A DNA stretch of 64,000 nucleotides from JAFGRU01 sp963665915. Its GTDB lineage: Bacteria; Desulfobacterota; Desulfuromonadia; Desulfuromonadales; JAAYDE01. The position numbers and the translations under genes were made by a program. The first letter of the stretch is position 1. Each line of letters starts with the position of its first letter. The notes below the pieces were generated by a model, which was given only the letters and a program-made list of their open reading frames with translations, was not told the DNA's origin and did no database searches. This document shows positions 8,666 to 16,711 of the stretch, one piece after another. The stretch is taken from assembly GCA_963665915.2 (NCBI GenBank), contig CAXXSG010000004.1, positions 248,001 to 312,000 of the forward strand. The letters are read 5' to 3'.

Positions 8666-9787
8666 TCAACCCTTCGCCAATGCGGTTATCTTCTCAAGCT
8701 TTGGAATGCCGTCCATGGGGCCTTCGTTCTGCCAGGTTACCCAGTCCTTAAGCTTCTCATAGGCCCTGCCGTCGGCCAGGGCCTGCTTGGCCATACTGAA
8801 GCCTTCTTGCAGAGACTCCACTTTCCCGGCCACGTACAGGAGCGGGGCGGCGTTGAGGCAGACGATGTCATTGCGCGGTCCCTGGTCCAGGTTGAGAAGC
8901 ACCTGAAGCAGAATCGTAGCATCGTGGGTGACATCCCGGGTGGACGCCACCGCTTCATAGGAACAACGGCTCAGCCCGAAATCCTCCGGGGTCAGCTTGT
9001 AGTTTTTGATCTTCCCATCGCTGCCAAGCTCTGCCACCAGGGTCTCTCCAAGGAGCGAGAACTCATCCATTCCCTTGTCGCTGTTGTCGTCCAACCCATG
9101 CATGACCAAAGCGCGTTTAAAACCCAGCTCCCTAAGGGTCTTGATCTCGATGTCAATAAATGCGGGCGTCGGTACCCCCATGACCTTGAACGTCGGCATG
9201 GTCGGGTTGAGCAGCGGACCGACCAGATTAATGGCCGAACCGAAACGGATCTGCGACAAAACGCGAGCCAGAGTCTTCGGATGAACCGAGGTTAAAAACG
9301 CATTCCAGGCACAAATACCGGCATTCTCAATGCTCTTTACGGGAAGCTCCGGCGCGGATTCGACATTTACGCCCAACGCCTCCACCACATCAATGGCACC
9401 GCAGTTTGACGAGATGGCCCGAGCCGCATGCCGTACGACATACAGTCGGAGAGACGCGCCCACGATGGCTGCGCCGGTGCTGATGTTGAATGTCTTGAGC
9501 GTATCCGCCCCCGTTCCGCAATTGTCAATCAGCGGCTCGGGGGTGTTCACTTTCACCTTCACCGTATCGTACTCATACAAAGCTTCGAAGGTGCCCGCAA
9601 TTTCCTCGGGTGTCTCCGGCTTGGATTTCAGCGCCCCGATAAACGCGCCCTGCTGCAAATCGGATTGCTCCTCCTCACAGATCTGGCGCCAGCACTCCCT
9701 GGCTTCCTCCCTGGTAATATTTTCACCGCGTGTCAGTCGAGCTACAATTGCGCCAAATTCCCGCCATCGCTGTTCCTGCTGATCCAT
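8666..9787 (-). CDS. Divergent TrpD-like (anthranilate phosphoribosyltransferase family) protein
   Basis: A 373-residue class III phosphoribosyltransferase fold (alpha domain with EEIAGTFEAL, then the PRPP-binding core). Family motifs are altered. GTGGD is GTGAD. The KHGNR...GSADVLEALG region reads RHAARAISSNCGAIDVVEALG, losing the asparagine that contacts anthranilate, and the RRELGxRT segment is SQIRFGSAIN, losing the second anthranilate-site arginine. PRPP-binding TFNIST and LVGPLLNP are kept. My inference is that it transfers phosphoribose to an amine other than anthranilate. ATG 9787 has GAGG at better spacing than ATG 9793. It lies 48 bases after the RibD-like gene and its stop adjoins the molybdoenzyme start, so it is part of an operon. 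Confidence 0.8.
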   Translation of the reverse strand: MDQQEQRWREFGAIVARLTRGENITREEARECWRQICEEEQSDLQQGAFIGALKSKPETPEEIAGTFEALYEYDTVKVKVNTPEPLIDNCGTGADTLKTFNISTGAAIVGASLRLYVVRHAARAISSNCGAIDVVEALGVNVESAPELPVKSIENAGICAWNAFLTSVHPKTLARVLSQIRFGSAINLVGPLLNPTMPTFKVMGVPTPAFIDIEIKTLRELGFKRALVMHGLDDNSDKGMDEFSLLGETLVAELGSDGKIKNYKLTPEDFGLSRCSYEAVASTRDVTHDATILLQVLLNLDQGPRNDIVCLNAAPLLYVAGKVESLQEGFSMAKQALADGRAYEKLKDWVTWQNEGPMDGIPKLEKITALAKG

Positions 9788-9841
9788 GGTCATTGTCCTC
9801 GCCCTCTATTTTCTAAGATATCCCCAGCCGATCCACTGCCC

Positions 9842-10519
9842 TCAGTCGCCCGGCTTGTAGGTCACATAAAGATAATCTCCCAATACATCCACATGATCGA
9901 GACGGAAGGCCGGTACCGTCCCACCCGGCCAGAAAGCGGCGCGCTGCACGGGCGTCACCGACTGCGATCCGCCAATCACAAACGGACACACGATCAATTG
10001 GACCTCATCGTAGAGACCCGCCGATATCATCGAGCGGTGCACGGTCCCCCCGCCTTCCACCATCAGACGCTGAATGCCGCACTCCTGGTACAACTTCGTC
10101 ATCAACTCGGGAAGGTCCACAAACCGTCCCCGGCGCCCGGCCACCACGATTTTTGCTCCACGCTCCCTGATCTTTGCCACCCGTTCGGCAGGTGCCTCTG
10201 CCGTGACGGCCACAATGGTTTCGGCCTCCGGATTCAGAATGCGCGCCGTCGGCGCCATCTCCGCCAGACCGTCAAGCACAATCCGCTTGGGATTCGTCCC
10301 CTGCTGCGAACGCAAGGTCAGGCGGGAATCGTCGAGCTGAATGCTCTTCAACCCCACCATGATGGCATCCACGGATGCCCGCTGGGCGTTGTGTAAATCC
10401 ATAATCTCCGGAGCGATCAACAATGGGCCCACCGGGTTCGCCTGCCCCGGTTTTCGGCGCGGCGAAATTTTGCCGTCCAGGCTGACCGCCACCAACATGA
10501 ATGTGTAAGGGCGCTTCAT
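9842..10519 (-). CDS. RibD C-terminal-type (RIB7-like) NAD(P)H-dependent reductase
   Basis: A 225-residue single-domain member of the dihydrofolate-reductase-like RibD_C family. Motifs include VAVSLDGKIS at the N-terminus, ASVDAIMVG with LDDSRLTLR, and LMVEGGGTVHRSM near residue 155. Known members reduce the ribose of ribosylamino-pyrimidine phosphate to ribityl in riboflavin synthesis. There is no deaminase domain and no other rib gene nearby, so a riboflavin role is not indicated by context. Its neighbours, homologues of TrpD, TrpF and TrpC, also handle phosphoribosyl amines, which suggests reduction of such an intermediate. It is separated from trpF by 418 bases of repeat-bearing sequence. 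Confidence 0.8.
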   Translation of the reverse strand: MKRPYTFMLVAVSLDGKISPRRKPGQANPVGPLLIAPEIMDLHNAQRASVDAIMVGLKSIQLDDSRLTLRSQQGTNPKRIVLDGLAEMAPTARILNPEAETIVAVTAEAPAERVAKIRERGAKIVVAGRRGRFVDLPELMTKLYQECGIQRLMVEGGGTVHRSMISAGLYDEVQLIVCPFVIGGSQSVTPVQRAAFWPGGTVPAFRLDHVDVLGDYLYVTYKPGD

Positions 10520-10937
10520 GATTGCGAACAGCTCTCCTCTCCTGCGAATTTTGCAGATTGCGAAAAACCTGCGAAACTATTCAGCACAAGGACTTGTGTT
10601 GCCCATGGGAAGGGCATCTGCCGTTAAATAAGATTTGCAGCAGCGGGGTTGCGCCCCCGGACGACCCCTTACTCTTTTTACTTGTCTAAAAAGAGTAAGC
10701 AGAAAAAGGACACCCCGCACCTTGCCCTTCGGGTTCCCTGCGCTCCAGAGACGTTTTGAGGACGTTCAGAATTCGCAAAGACCGCTCAACTGCCCGTCTT
10801 TTTCTCAAAACGTCCCTTTCGCTCCGGCTGCAATGCATGGGGAGTAAGACCTAACACCTTACGCCTAAAACTTAGAACTTTCATTATGCACCCCTTGGAG
10901 TGGGTGATACGAGGCATTGTGCCGACAAGCTGAATAA
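10520..10937 (-). repeat. Gap inside the trp-like cluster holding two inverted repeats
   Basis: No convincing gene. TTACTCTTTTTA at 10669-10680 pairs perfectly with 10687-10698 across six bases. GACGTTTTGAG at 10750-10760 pairs perfectly with 10804-10814. Such hairpin-rich blocks look like a small intergenic repeat element that has been inserted between the reductase and trpF genes. Confidence 0.5.
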
Positions 10938-11621
10938 TTACAAACCTGCGTGCTTCACCGCCTTCACAAAGGCCCGCATAAGAGCCTCGTCCTTGATGCC
11001 GGAAGCACGTTCCACCCCGCTGATGACATCCACACCATAAGGGCGCACATAACGAACGGCCTCAGCCACATTCCCGGCATTGAGCCCGCCCGCCAGAATC
11101 AAAGGGATCGACACAGCATCCGTCAACCTGGCGATCACCCCCCAATCCAGAGCCACGCCTGTGCCTGCGGGGCGGGAACCGGTCTTGGAATCGACAATCA
11201 GGCCGGCCAGGCCGCTCGCGGATAGAATCCCGGCGGCCTGAACCGGGTCGGGCTCCATAAACTGAGCCTCACCGCTATCCACATCAATACGCAGGGCCTT
11301 CAGAACCTTGATCCCCTCCGGACCCAGAGCATCAACAACCGCCTCAATCTCCTCAAGCGTCTCGTCACCGTGCAACTGAAGGAAGTTCGGGCGAACCATT
11401 CTGGCGATGGCGATCATCTCCGCCACCTCGCCGCCAACCACGGCCACGGTCGTTACAAACGGGGGCACGCGACGCACCAACTCTGCCACACGCTCCCGCG
11501 ACAAGTTCCAGGGAACGGAAATCGGGTATTCGGTTACAAAGCCGAGGGCATCGGCCCCGGACCGCACCGCCATGGCCACGTCTTCATCACTCATCAGTCC
11601 GCAAAGCTTCACCCGGGTCAT
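10938..11621 (-). CDS. trpF: Phosphoribosylanthranilate isomerase family protein (TrpF)
   Basis: A 227-residue TIM barrel catalysing Amadori rearrangement of an N-(5-phosphoribosyl)amine. The catalytic cysteine lies in VKLCG (Cys7). The general acid aspartate is in LIVDSKTGS, and the phosphate-binding loops GTGVALDW and LAGGLNAGNV are present. The segment GFVTEYPISVPWNLSRERV replaces the usual SPR motif and gives it an unusual substrate-side loop. The start ATG overlaps the trpC stop (ATGA). It is probably catalytically competent; whether the substrate is phosphoribosylanthranilate is open because trpE, trpG, trpA and trpB are absent here and the partner TrpD has lost its anthranilate-site residues. 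Confidence 0.85.
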   Translation of the reverse strand: MTRVKLCGLMSDEDVAMAVRSGADALGFVTEYPISVPWNLSRERVAELVRRVPPFVTTVAVVGGEVAEMIAIARMVRPNFLQLHGDETLEEIEAVVDALGPEGIKVLKALRIDVDSGEAQFMEPDPVQAAGILSASGLAGLIVDSKTGSRPAGTGVALDWGVIARLTDAVSIPLILAGGLNAGNVAEAVRYVRPYGVDVISGVERASGIKDEALMRAFVKAVKHAGL

Positions 11622-12343
11622 GGGGAGTTCTCCCCGGCCGAGACCCTGCGCACGGCAGAAAACAGCTCTCTGATGCGGACCGGCAGATCGTCCGCCTCCA
11701 AAATAGCGGTCCCGACCAGAACCGCATTCGCTCCCGCCGCCAGCGCCCGAGCAATGTCGTCGGCGCTCAGCAGCGAACTCTCCGAAAGCGTCACGACCCC
11801 GTCCGGAACGAGCGAAGCCAGAGTTTCCGTCACCCGCACGTCCCCGCCGTCCTTCTCAAGCTTCAGAAGATCCCGGTTGTTAATACCGAGGATTGAAGGA
11901 CAGAGCGCGAGAGCTCGCTTCAACTCCTCCAGCGTGTGGATTTCCACAACGGCTTCCACCCCTGTCTCCAACGTCCTTTGATACAACGACTCCAAGCGCT
12001 CGGGGGGAATGGTCGCCAACGTCAACAGTACCGCCTGCCCGCCGTAAGCCGCCGTTTCATCCACCTGGTCCGGATGCTCCAGAAAGTCCTTGCGCAAGAC
12101 CGGAATATCGACGGCCGACGCCACCTCGCGCAATATCGCCAGACTACCGCCGAAATGCCTGGGCTCGGTAACCACCGACAGGGCACAGGCTCCCGCTCCG
12201 GCCAGCGCCCGGGCTAAATCGCACGGAGAGCGATGACGAAGCAGATCACCATCCCGGGGAGAGACCGGCTTGATATCCGCAATCAAAGGGTAGCGTCCGG
12301 CCTCATCACAGCAACGGATCGCTTTGGAGAGAGCACCACCCAT
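11618..12343 (-). CDS. trpC: Indole-3-glycerol-phosphate synthase family protein (TrpC)
   Basis: A 241-residue TIM barrel. Catalytic positions of IGP synthase are mostly kept: lysine in IADIKPVSP, lysine in VLRKDFL, glutamate in VVEIHTLEEL, asparagine in GINNRDL, and glutamate-serine in LSESSL. The glutamate preceding the first lysine (EIK in most enzymes) is aspartate here, and the SPSKG loop is SPRDG. The family ring-closes a carboxyphenylamino-deoxyribulose phosphate to an indole. ATG 12343 lies two bases after the RAM-domain stop, and trpF follows with a 4-base overlap. Assigned on fold and catalytic residues; true substrate uncertain for the reasons given under trpF. Confidence 0.85.
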   Translation of the reverse strand: MGGALSKAIRCCDEAGRYPLIADIKPVSPRDGDLLRHRSPCDLARALAGAGACALSVVTEPRHFGGSLAILREVASAVDIPVLRKDFLEHPDQVDETAAYGGQAVLLTLATIPPERLESLYQRTLETGVEAVVEIHTLEELKRALALCPSILGINNRDLLKLEKDGGDVRVTETLASLVPDGVVTLSESSLLSADDIARALAAGANAVLVGTAILEADDLPVRIRELFSAVRRVSAGENSP

Positions 12344-12345
12344 TT

Positions 12346-12633
12346 CTATTCGCCGTCTCCAATGAACTCGCCCCACATGCGTTCCATGTTCTGCTTCGAG
12401 TAGCAACGGAATGCCATGTGTGTCTGGGTCTTCGTTATACCCTTAACCGAACCGACACTGCCCGCAACAACCTCGGCCAGTTCATCGTATTCTTTCACCC
12501 GGATGATCGCCAGAAGGTCATACTCACCCGACACCGAGTAGACTTCCGCAACGCCGGGACAATTCACCAGCGCCTGCGCCACCTCGTGCACCTTGCCGAC
12601 TTCGCAGCTAACGGTCGTAATCGCCGTAATCAT
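12346..12633 (-). CDS. Stand-alone Lrp/AsnC ligand-binding (RAM) domain protein
   Basis: A 95-residue protein consisting only of the alpha/beta ACT-like domain found at the C-terminus of Lrp/AsnC regulators; motifs include VAEVYSVSGEYDLLAIIRV and VKGITKTQTHMAF. It lacks the helix-turn-helix. Such domains bind amino acids and form octamers. As first gene of the trp-like cluster it may sense an amino acid or aromatic ligand and control the cluster through a partner. ATG 12633 has GGTGGAGGA seven bases upstream. Confidence 0.8.
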   Translation of the reverse strand: MITAITTVSCEVGKVHEVAQALVNCPGVAEVYSVSGEYDLLAIIRVKEYDELAEVVAGSVGSVKGITKTQTHMAFRCYSKQNMERMWGEFIGDGE

Positions 12634-12658
12634 AGCATCTTCCTCCACCTGAAATTGT

Positions 12659-12673
12659 CGGACGGAACGTCCG
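12659..12673 (-). promoter_or_regulatory. Palindrome upstream of the RAM/trpCF cluster
   Basis: CGGACG-GAA-CGTCCG is a perfect 6-bp palindrome 26 bases before the first start codon. It could be an operator or a short leader hairpin; no bound regulator is known. Confidence 0.35.
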
Positions 12674-13511
12674 GCAGCACGTGACCTGATTTCAAAAACT
12701 GAATGCACACCGATGGAAAATCCGTCGTGCATCCACTCGGTAACAGAATTTTTTTGCCGGGGAAGGGCTTCGCTAACCATACCCGCCCCATTGCTCCGGT
12801 AACAACGCGGATTAGTATGAATTTATAAGCCAGCAGGGCTTCACTGTCAATATAAAACCTCGCCGAACAAATCAAATTCCCTTTTAATTTCGATTGTTTC
12901 CCCGTCTCTATTGCAAGAATGAAGGACTTTGAAACAACCAGGTTAATGACGTTTCTGATTGCCAAACGTTTGCTTTAAAAAAGATAGAAGAAAGGGGTCA
13001 AATCTCCGTTTGACTCAAGGGGCCGAAGGAAAGGAAGGACACACATGAAAAAATAGGAATTCCGTGGACATGATACTTAATTCAAAAACAAAACAACAAA
13101 ATAGCTACCTTTCCTTTTTCTCTTCATCATTCCCCTGACTGTCTCAGCCGGCCAAAACCTGCCATCAGACCTCATATCCCTGCTGAATAACCACCATGTC
13201 CCCTCCTGGACGAAAAGCACCAAAAGCCCGAATCCACAAACCTTCTCACCGACCTGGTCCGGCAATATACCGGTAACTCAGATAAAAGCCTCACCGTAGC
13301 CCTTGAAATAACCTAGAGCGAGTTCCGATGACAATATATAAAACTATTCCCTGATTTTTAAGATTTAGATAGTTAGGCATACTGTCCCCGGAACACCGAA
13401 GATTTTTTTGTTGACAGAGGCTTTGTTGAGGCAGAGGATTTAGCCAGCCTGTTTTGGATGACTGTCGGCGGCCACCCAAAAGGGAAATTTTTATCACTAG
13501 GAGGCAGTGGC
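12674..13511 (+). other. Gene-poor region between the trp-like cluster and the FAD oxidoreductase
   Basis: No intact gene. Around 13034 an ATG followed by two lysine codons meets TAG at once. Between about 13067 and 13315 two overlapping frames give a secreted-protein-like fragment (FIIPLTVSAGQNLPSDLI) that lacks a start and ends early, possibly a decayed gene. A copy of a 22-bp dispersed repeat lies at 12995-13016. Confidence 0.35.
12995..13016 (+). repeat. 22-bp dispersed repeat, copy 1
   Basis: GGGTCAAATCTCCGTTTGAC plus TC; identical copies lie at 14885-14906 (same strand) and 63152-63173 (opposite strand). Internally it is an imperfect palindrome (GTCAAA...TTTGAC). It resembles REP-type repeats associated with REP-associated tyrosine transposases (inference). 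Confidence 0.8.
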
Positions 13512-14861
13512 ATGAAAAAAACAGATGTATTGGTAATCGGTGGTAGTGCAACTGGACTTGTAGCAGCAATGACAGCTAAGTCAAACTATCCAGAAAAAGC
13601 AGTAAGCGTTATTAGAAAAGAAGAAAAGGTTATGATTCCCTGCGGCATTCCGTATATTTATGGAACAACAGGTTCTAGCAACAAAAATATTTTACCAGAT
13701 GATGGTTTAGTCAAAGCAGGTGTAGATATTATTGTTGATGAAGTTGTGAAAGTAGATGCAAAAGCGAAATCATGCCAGACAAAATCAGGGGAAACACTAG
13801 TCTATGAAAAGCTGATTATGGGAACAGGATCAATACCAGTAATTCCAAGTTGGTTAAATGGAACAGAGTTAGAAAATGTATATACAATTCCTAAGGACAA
13901 AATATATCTTGACCAAATGCAAGAACAATTCGATGGATTAAATAAAATTGTTATTGTAGGAGCAGGATTTATCGGTGTGGAAATGTCCGACGAATTAAAA
14001 AAACTTGGTAAAGAAATAACATTAGTAGAAATTTTGCCTACTATTTTAGGAGCAACCTTTGACGATGAATTTTGTTCAGATGCTCAGGAAAATTTAGTCG
14101 GTCGTGGAGTAAATGTCAAAAGTAGTTGTGGTATTAAATTAATTACAGGAAATGGCAAAGTAGAAGGTGTTACCTTTAATGACGGAACCTCTATAGAAGC
14201 TGATGCCGTTATTTTATCATTAGGTTATAAACCAAATGTAGCTTTAGCCAAAGATATGGGATTAGCACTTAACGAATATGGATTTATAAAAGCGGATCAA
14301 TATCGTCGTACATCCATTGAAGATGTTTTTGCAGCTGGTGACTGCGCAGAAAAGGTTGATTTTGCAACCGGTAAATTAAGTGGAATTATGCTTGCCTCAA
14401 CTGCTTGCACAGAAGCCCGTATAGCAGCATTAAATTTATATGAACTTAATACTTTCAGTGTTTTTAAAGGGACCGTTGGTATTTACTCCACATGTATTGG
14501 GGATACAGCATATGGTGTAGCAGGTCTTATAGAAAAAGCAGCAATTAAGGAAGGTTTTAAAATTGTTACTGGTTCATTTACAGGTGTAAATCGTCACCCA
14601 GGAAATTTAGAAGACGCTCACAAAGAAACAGTGAAGCTTATTGCATGTAAACAATCAGGCGTTATCCTTGGCGGTGAAGTACTTGGAGGTAAATGTGCCG
14701 GCGAATTAACTAATGCAATCGGTATCGCTATTCAAAACCACATGACAGCCCATGATTTAATTATGACTCAAATCGGGACACAACCATTATTAACAGCTTC
14801 TCCTGCAGGATTTCCTCTTGTTAAAGCTGCAGAAATTGTTGCAAAAACTTTAAGAGCTTAA
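13512..14861 (+). CDS. FAD-dependent pyridine nucleotide-disulfide oxidoreductase (NADH oxidase / CoA-disulfide reductase family)
   Basis: A 449-residue flavoprotein. The N-terminal FAD dinucleotide fold is VLVIGGSATGLVAA. Cys44 in MIPCGIPY is the redox cysteine of the NADH oxidase/CoA-disulfide reductase subgroup, the second Rossmann motif is IVIVGAGFIGVE for NAD(P)H, and the second FAD motif is VFAAGDCAE; a C-terminal dimerisation domain follows. It probably reduces O2, peroxide, polysulfide or a low-molecular-weight disulfide. AGGAGG lies seven bases before ATG 13512. Codon use is strikingly AT-rich at third positions, unlike both flanks and like Firmicutes genes, and the gene sits alone between two identical 22-bp repeats, so transfer is likely. 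Confidence 0.88.
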   Translation: MKKTDVLVIGGSATGLVAAMTAKSNYPEKAVSVIRKEEKVMIPCGIPYIYGTTGSSNKNILPDDGLVKAGVDIIVDEVVKVDAKAKSCQTKSGETLVYEKLIMGTGSIPVIPSWLNGTELENVYTIPKDKIYLDQMQEQFDGLNKIVIVGAGFIGVEMSDELKKLGKEITLVEILPTILGATFDDEFCSDAQENLVGRGVNVKSSCGIKLITGNGKVEGVTFNDGTSIEADAVILSLGYKPNVALAKDMGLALNEYGFIKADQYRRTSIEDVFAAGDCAEKVDFATGKLSGIMLASTACTEARIAALNLYELNTFSVFKGTVGIYSTCIGDTAYGVAGLIEKAAIKEGFKIVTGSFTGVNRHPGNLEDAHKETVKLIACKQSGVILGGEVLGGKCAGELTNAIGIAIQNHMTAHDLIMTQIGTQPLLTASPAGFPLVKAAEIVAKTLRA

Positions 14862-14884
14862 AAGGGCGAAAATGAAGAACCAAA

Positions 14885-14906
14885 GGGTCAAATCTCCGTT
14901 TGACTC
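14885..14906 (+). repeat. 22-bp dispersed repeat, copy 2
   Basis: Identical to 12995-13016. With that copy it brackets the AT-rich oxidoreductase gene as direct repeats about 1.9 kb apart. Confidence 0.8.
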
Positions 14907-15045
14907 TTTTAGTTGATAACGTCTGAAGGCTCCCAAGGACGTTATTTAATTATTCAATAAATTAACGGCATTATTGGCTGGTGAAACTGCCATAAACCTA
15001 AAACTGGAATCCGAGACTTTCAATAGGTGGAAATCTTGTCCACCT

Positions 15046-15092
15046 AAAAAAAGGATGGCCCACCCTGTTTTCCATGGTGGGCCATCCTTTTT
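15046..15092. terminator. Bidirectional terminator hairpin
   Basis: AAAAAGGATGGCCCACC pairs perfectly with GGTGGGCCATCCTTTTT, with A and T runs on either side. It lies between the plus-strand oxidoreductase and the converging HhH gene and can serve both. A second, weaker hairpin (ATAACGTC/GACGTTAT) is at 14917-14945. Confidence 0.85.
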
Positions 15093-15135
15093 GCTAACGC
15101 CTGGGTCAATATAAACAGTTCTTCTCCCCAAAAAA

Positions 15136-15531
15136 CTACTTTTTCTTTTTGCTCTTCTTATCTGATTTTTTCTTGCTGGATTTTTTCTTTTCCGTCTTCT
15201 TTTTATCATTTTTCTTATGACCGACTTTGTTGTCTTTCTTTTTCTTATCTCCCTTTTTTTTCTTTTTGGGAGAAGATTTGGCGGCTTTCAGTTTCGTTTG
15301 CGCTGGAGAACTCTGCGTAGTTGTTTCAGGCACCTCATCCGCTGCCAACAGTATCCTGGCTTCTTGGATCACCCTGGCGGCGCGGATTTCGCTGAATCCC
15401 TTAACAACCGACACCTGGGAGATGGTCGCGGTTGCCAGACTCTCAACTGTTCTGATTCCCGCCTCCACCAGAAGTGCTGCGGTTGCAGGGCCAATTCCCC
15501 TGACATCCTCAATCAATTTTGCCACTGTCAC
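15136..15531 (-). CDS. Helix-hairpin-helix protein with lysine-rich tail
   Basis: A 131-residue protein. Residues 1-65 form a helix-hairpin-helix pair (DVRGIGPATAALLVEAGIRT and VKGFSEIRAARVIQEA), a non-specific DNA-binding or helicase-accessory motif. Residues 75-131 are almost entirely lysine, serine and aspartate, like histone H1 or bacterial histone-like tails. It probably binds DNA through both parts; a nucleoid role is inference. CTCCT complementary to a good ribosome site precedes the start. It stands alone, with convergent and divergent neighbours. Confidence 0.75.
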   Translation of the reverse strand: MTVAKLIEDVRGIGPATAALLVEAGIRTVESLATATISQVSVVKGFSEIRAARVIQEARILLAADEVPETTTQSSPAQTKLKAAKSSPKKKKKGDKKKKDNKVGHKKNDKKKTEKKKSSKKKSDKKSKKKK

Positions 15532-15637
15532 ACCTCCTCTAGCTCAGTTCAACCCATCAAATCGACAGATTAATGGCTACCGTTCTCATCCAACCAAAAA
15601 CAATGGATACGTTTTAATTCAAAACCCAAAGGCGTTC

Positions 15638-16102
15638 TCAAACCTCGCCAACACCTGAAGAATCAGAATCCAAGGCCAAAGGAAGGGCCAGGATAAACTT
15701 TTTGATTTCATCCCTTACCCTGCGATAATGAACAAGAGCCGCTTCTTCATTTCCCTCTCCCATCGCCTGTTTCGGCGGGTCATCGAAACCTCGATGAATA
15801 ACCCCGTTGACGGCTGGGAAAAAAGGACAGGTCTCGTTCGCATGACCACACACGGTCACCACGTAATCGAATTCCATGTCACCCAAGTCTTCAACTGTTT
15901 TGCTGTACTGCCCGAAAATATCAATATTGATTTCCCTCATTGCCTTTACGGCCAGAGAATTGAGCCCGTGCTTCTCGATTCCCGCTGAGTACGGTTCAAT
16001 GACATTTCCACGAAAGTGGCGGCACAACCCTTCGGCCATCTGACTGCGGCAGGAATTTCCAGTACAGAGAAAAAGTACACGTATTTTTTCACCCATGTTC
16101 AT
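15638..16102 (-). CDS. arsC: Arsenate reductase, thioredoxin-coupled LMW-phosphatase type
   Basis: A 154-residue cytoplasmic enzyme reducing arsenate to arsenite. The phosphatase loop is CTGNSCRSQ (first cysteine near residue 13), and the second and third redox cysteines lie in VTVCGHANETC, as in Staphylococcus pI258 ArsC. The DP motif DDPP is present. No ArsR or efflux pump adjoins it. Start ATG 16102 has GAGG six bases upstream; an in-frame ATG two codons later is possible. The last 15 residues (ALDSDSSGVGEV) are an extra tail. Confidence 0.9.
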   Translation of the reverse strand: MNMGEKIRVLFLCTGNSCRSQMAEGLCRHFRGNVIEPYSAGIEKHGLNSLAVKAMREINIDIFGQYSKTVEDLGDMEFDYVVTVCGHANETCPFFPAVNGVIHRGFDDPPKQAMGEGNEEAALVHYRRVRDEIKKFILALPLALDSDSSGVGEV

Positions 16103-16711
16103 CGTGGTCCTCTTCCTTCACGAAACAGCACTCTCTTCTCCCCTGGCCCCATCGACAGCTCGAGTGGGCCGGAAATGTCACGATTGTGGGTGCCGCCAGA
16201 TAGATCCAGAGACTCTCCTAAGGAAAGGGATCAAATCTGCCCTTGACCCTTTTGGGCTAATTCCAGGGACAGGGGAACTAGAATAAGAGGCACGGGGTCA
16301 CCCATTAAAAGGCACCGGTCAATTAAAAAAACGGCTCCCTTGCGAGTCTTTTCACTTCTCTCACCCCTGTTCGTGAACGTCAGTCACTCATGGTACGCTA
16401 CCTGCCCCCCGACATCTGCCGTAATTTCTTTTGATTTTGTGTCAGCTCTCGACTGCACCAGTCACCCATCAGGATTAAGGCCGGTTCAGCTGAAGTTCTT
16501 TTGGCTGAAGGCCCTTGCCGCCTTTGGCGGCCCAGAATTTTTTCGGTACCATGCCGTGTCCAATGGATGTTGACAGATCTTTTGGTAGTGAACCAGCCCC
16601 TGTGTGACTCACGGCATGGGCAGCCAAAAAGCCGGTAACGCTGTAAAAGTGGGTGGAGCGGTTGACCAACCAGCCTTCTGGTCTTGCCAACCCCTTGTCC
16701 AGGTTGCCGAT
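16103..16711. other. Intergenic region with repeat remnants
   Basis: No convincing gene. GGGATCAAATCTGCCCTTGA at 16225-16244 is a degenerate relative of the 22-bp repeat at 12995. A perfect inverted repeat CCATGCCGTG/CACGGCATGG lies at 16549-16558 and 16610-16619. A 71-codon minus-strand frame at 16475-16690 has no recognisable domain. Confidence 0.4.

Noticed and set aside
7485..8762. Long open frame antisense to the molybdoenzyme gene (425 codons)
   Set aside because: GC-rich shadow of the real minus-strand gene; composition is arginine/histidine/proline-rich with no domain.
12630..12965. 111-codon minus-strand frame upstream of the RAM gene
   Set aside because: It overlaps the RAM gene leader, has no ribosome site and reads like non-coding sequence.
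13067..13315. Possible decayed secreted-protein gene
   Set aside because: Needs a frameshift and lacks a good start; too short to support as a pseudogene entry.
13512..14861. Composite transposon carrying the flavoprotein gene
   Set aside because: No transposase inside and the flanking repeats are only 22 bp and occur elsewhere (63152).
16475..16690. 71-codon minus-strand frame near molbindin
   Set aside because: No domain, no ribosome site; overlaps a perfect inverted repeat.
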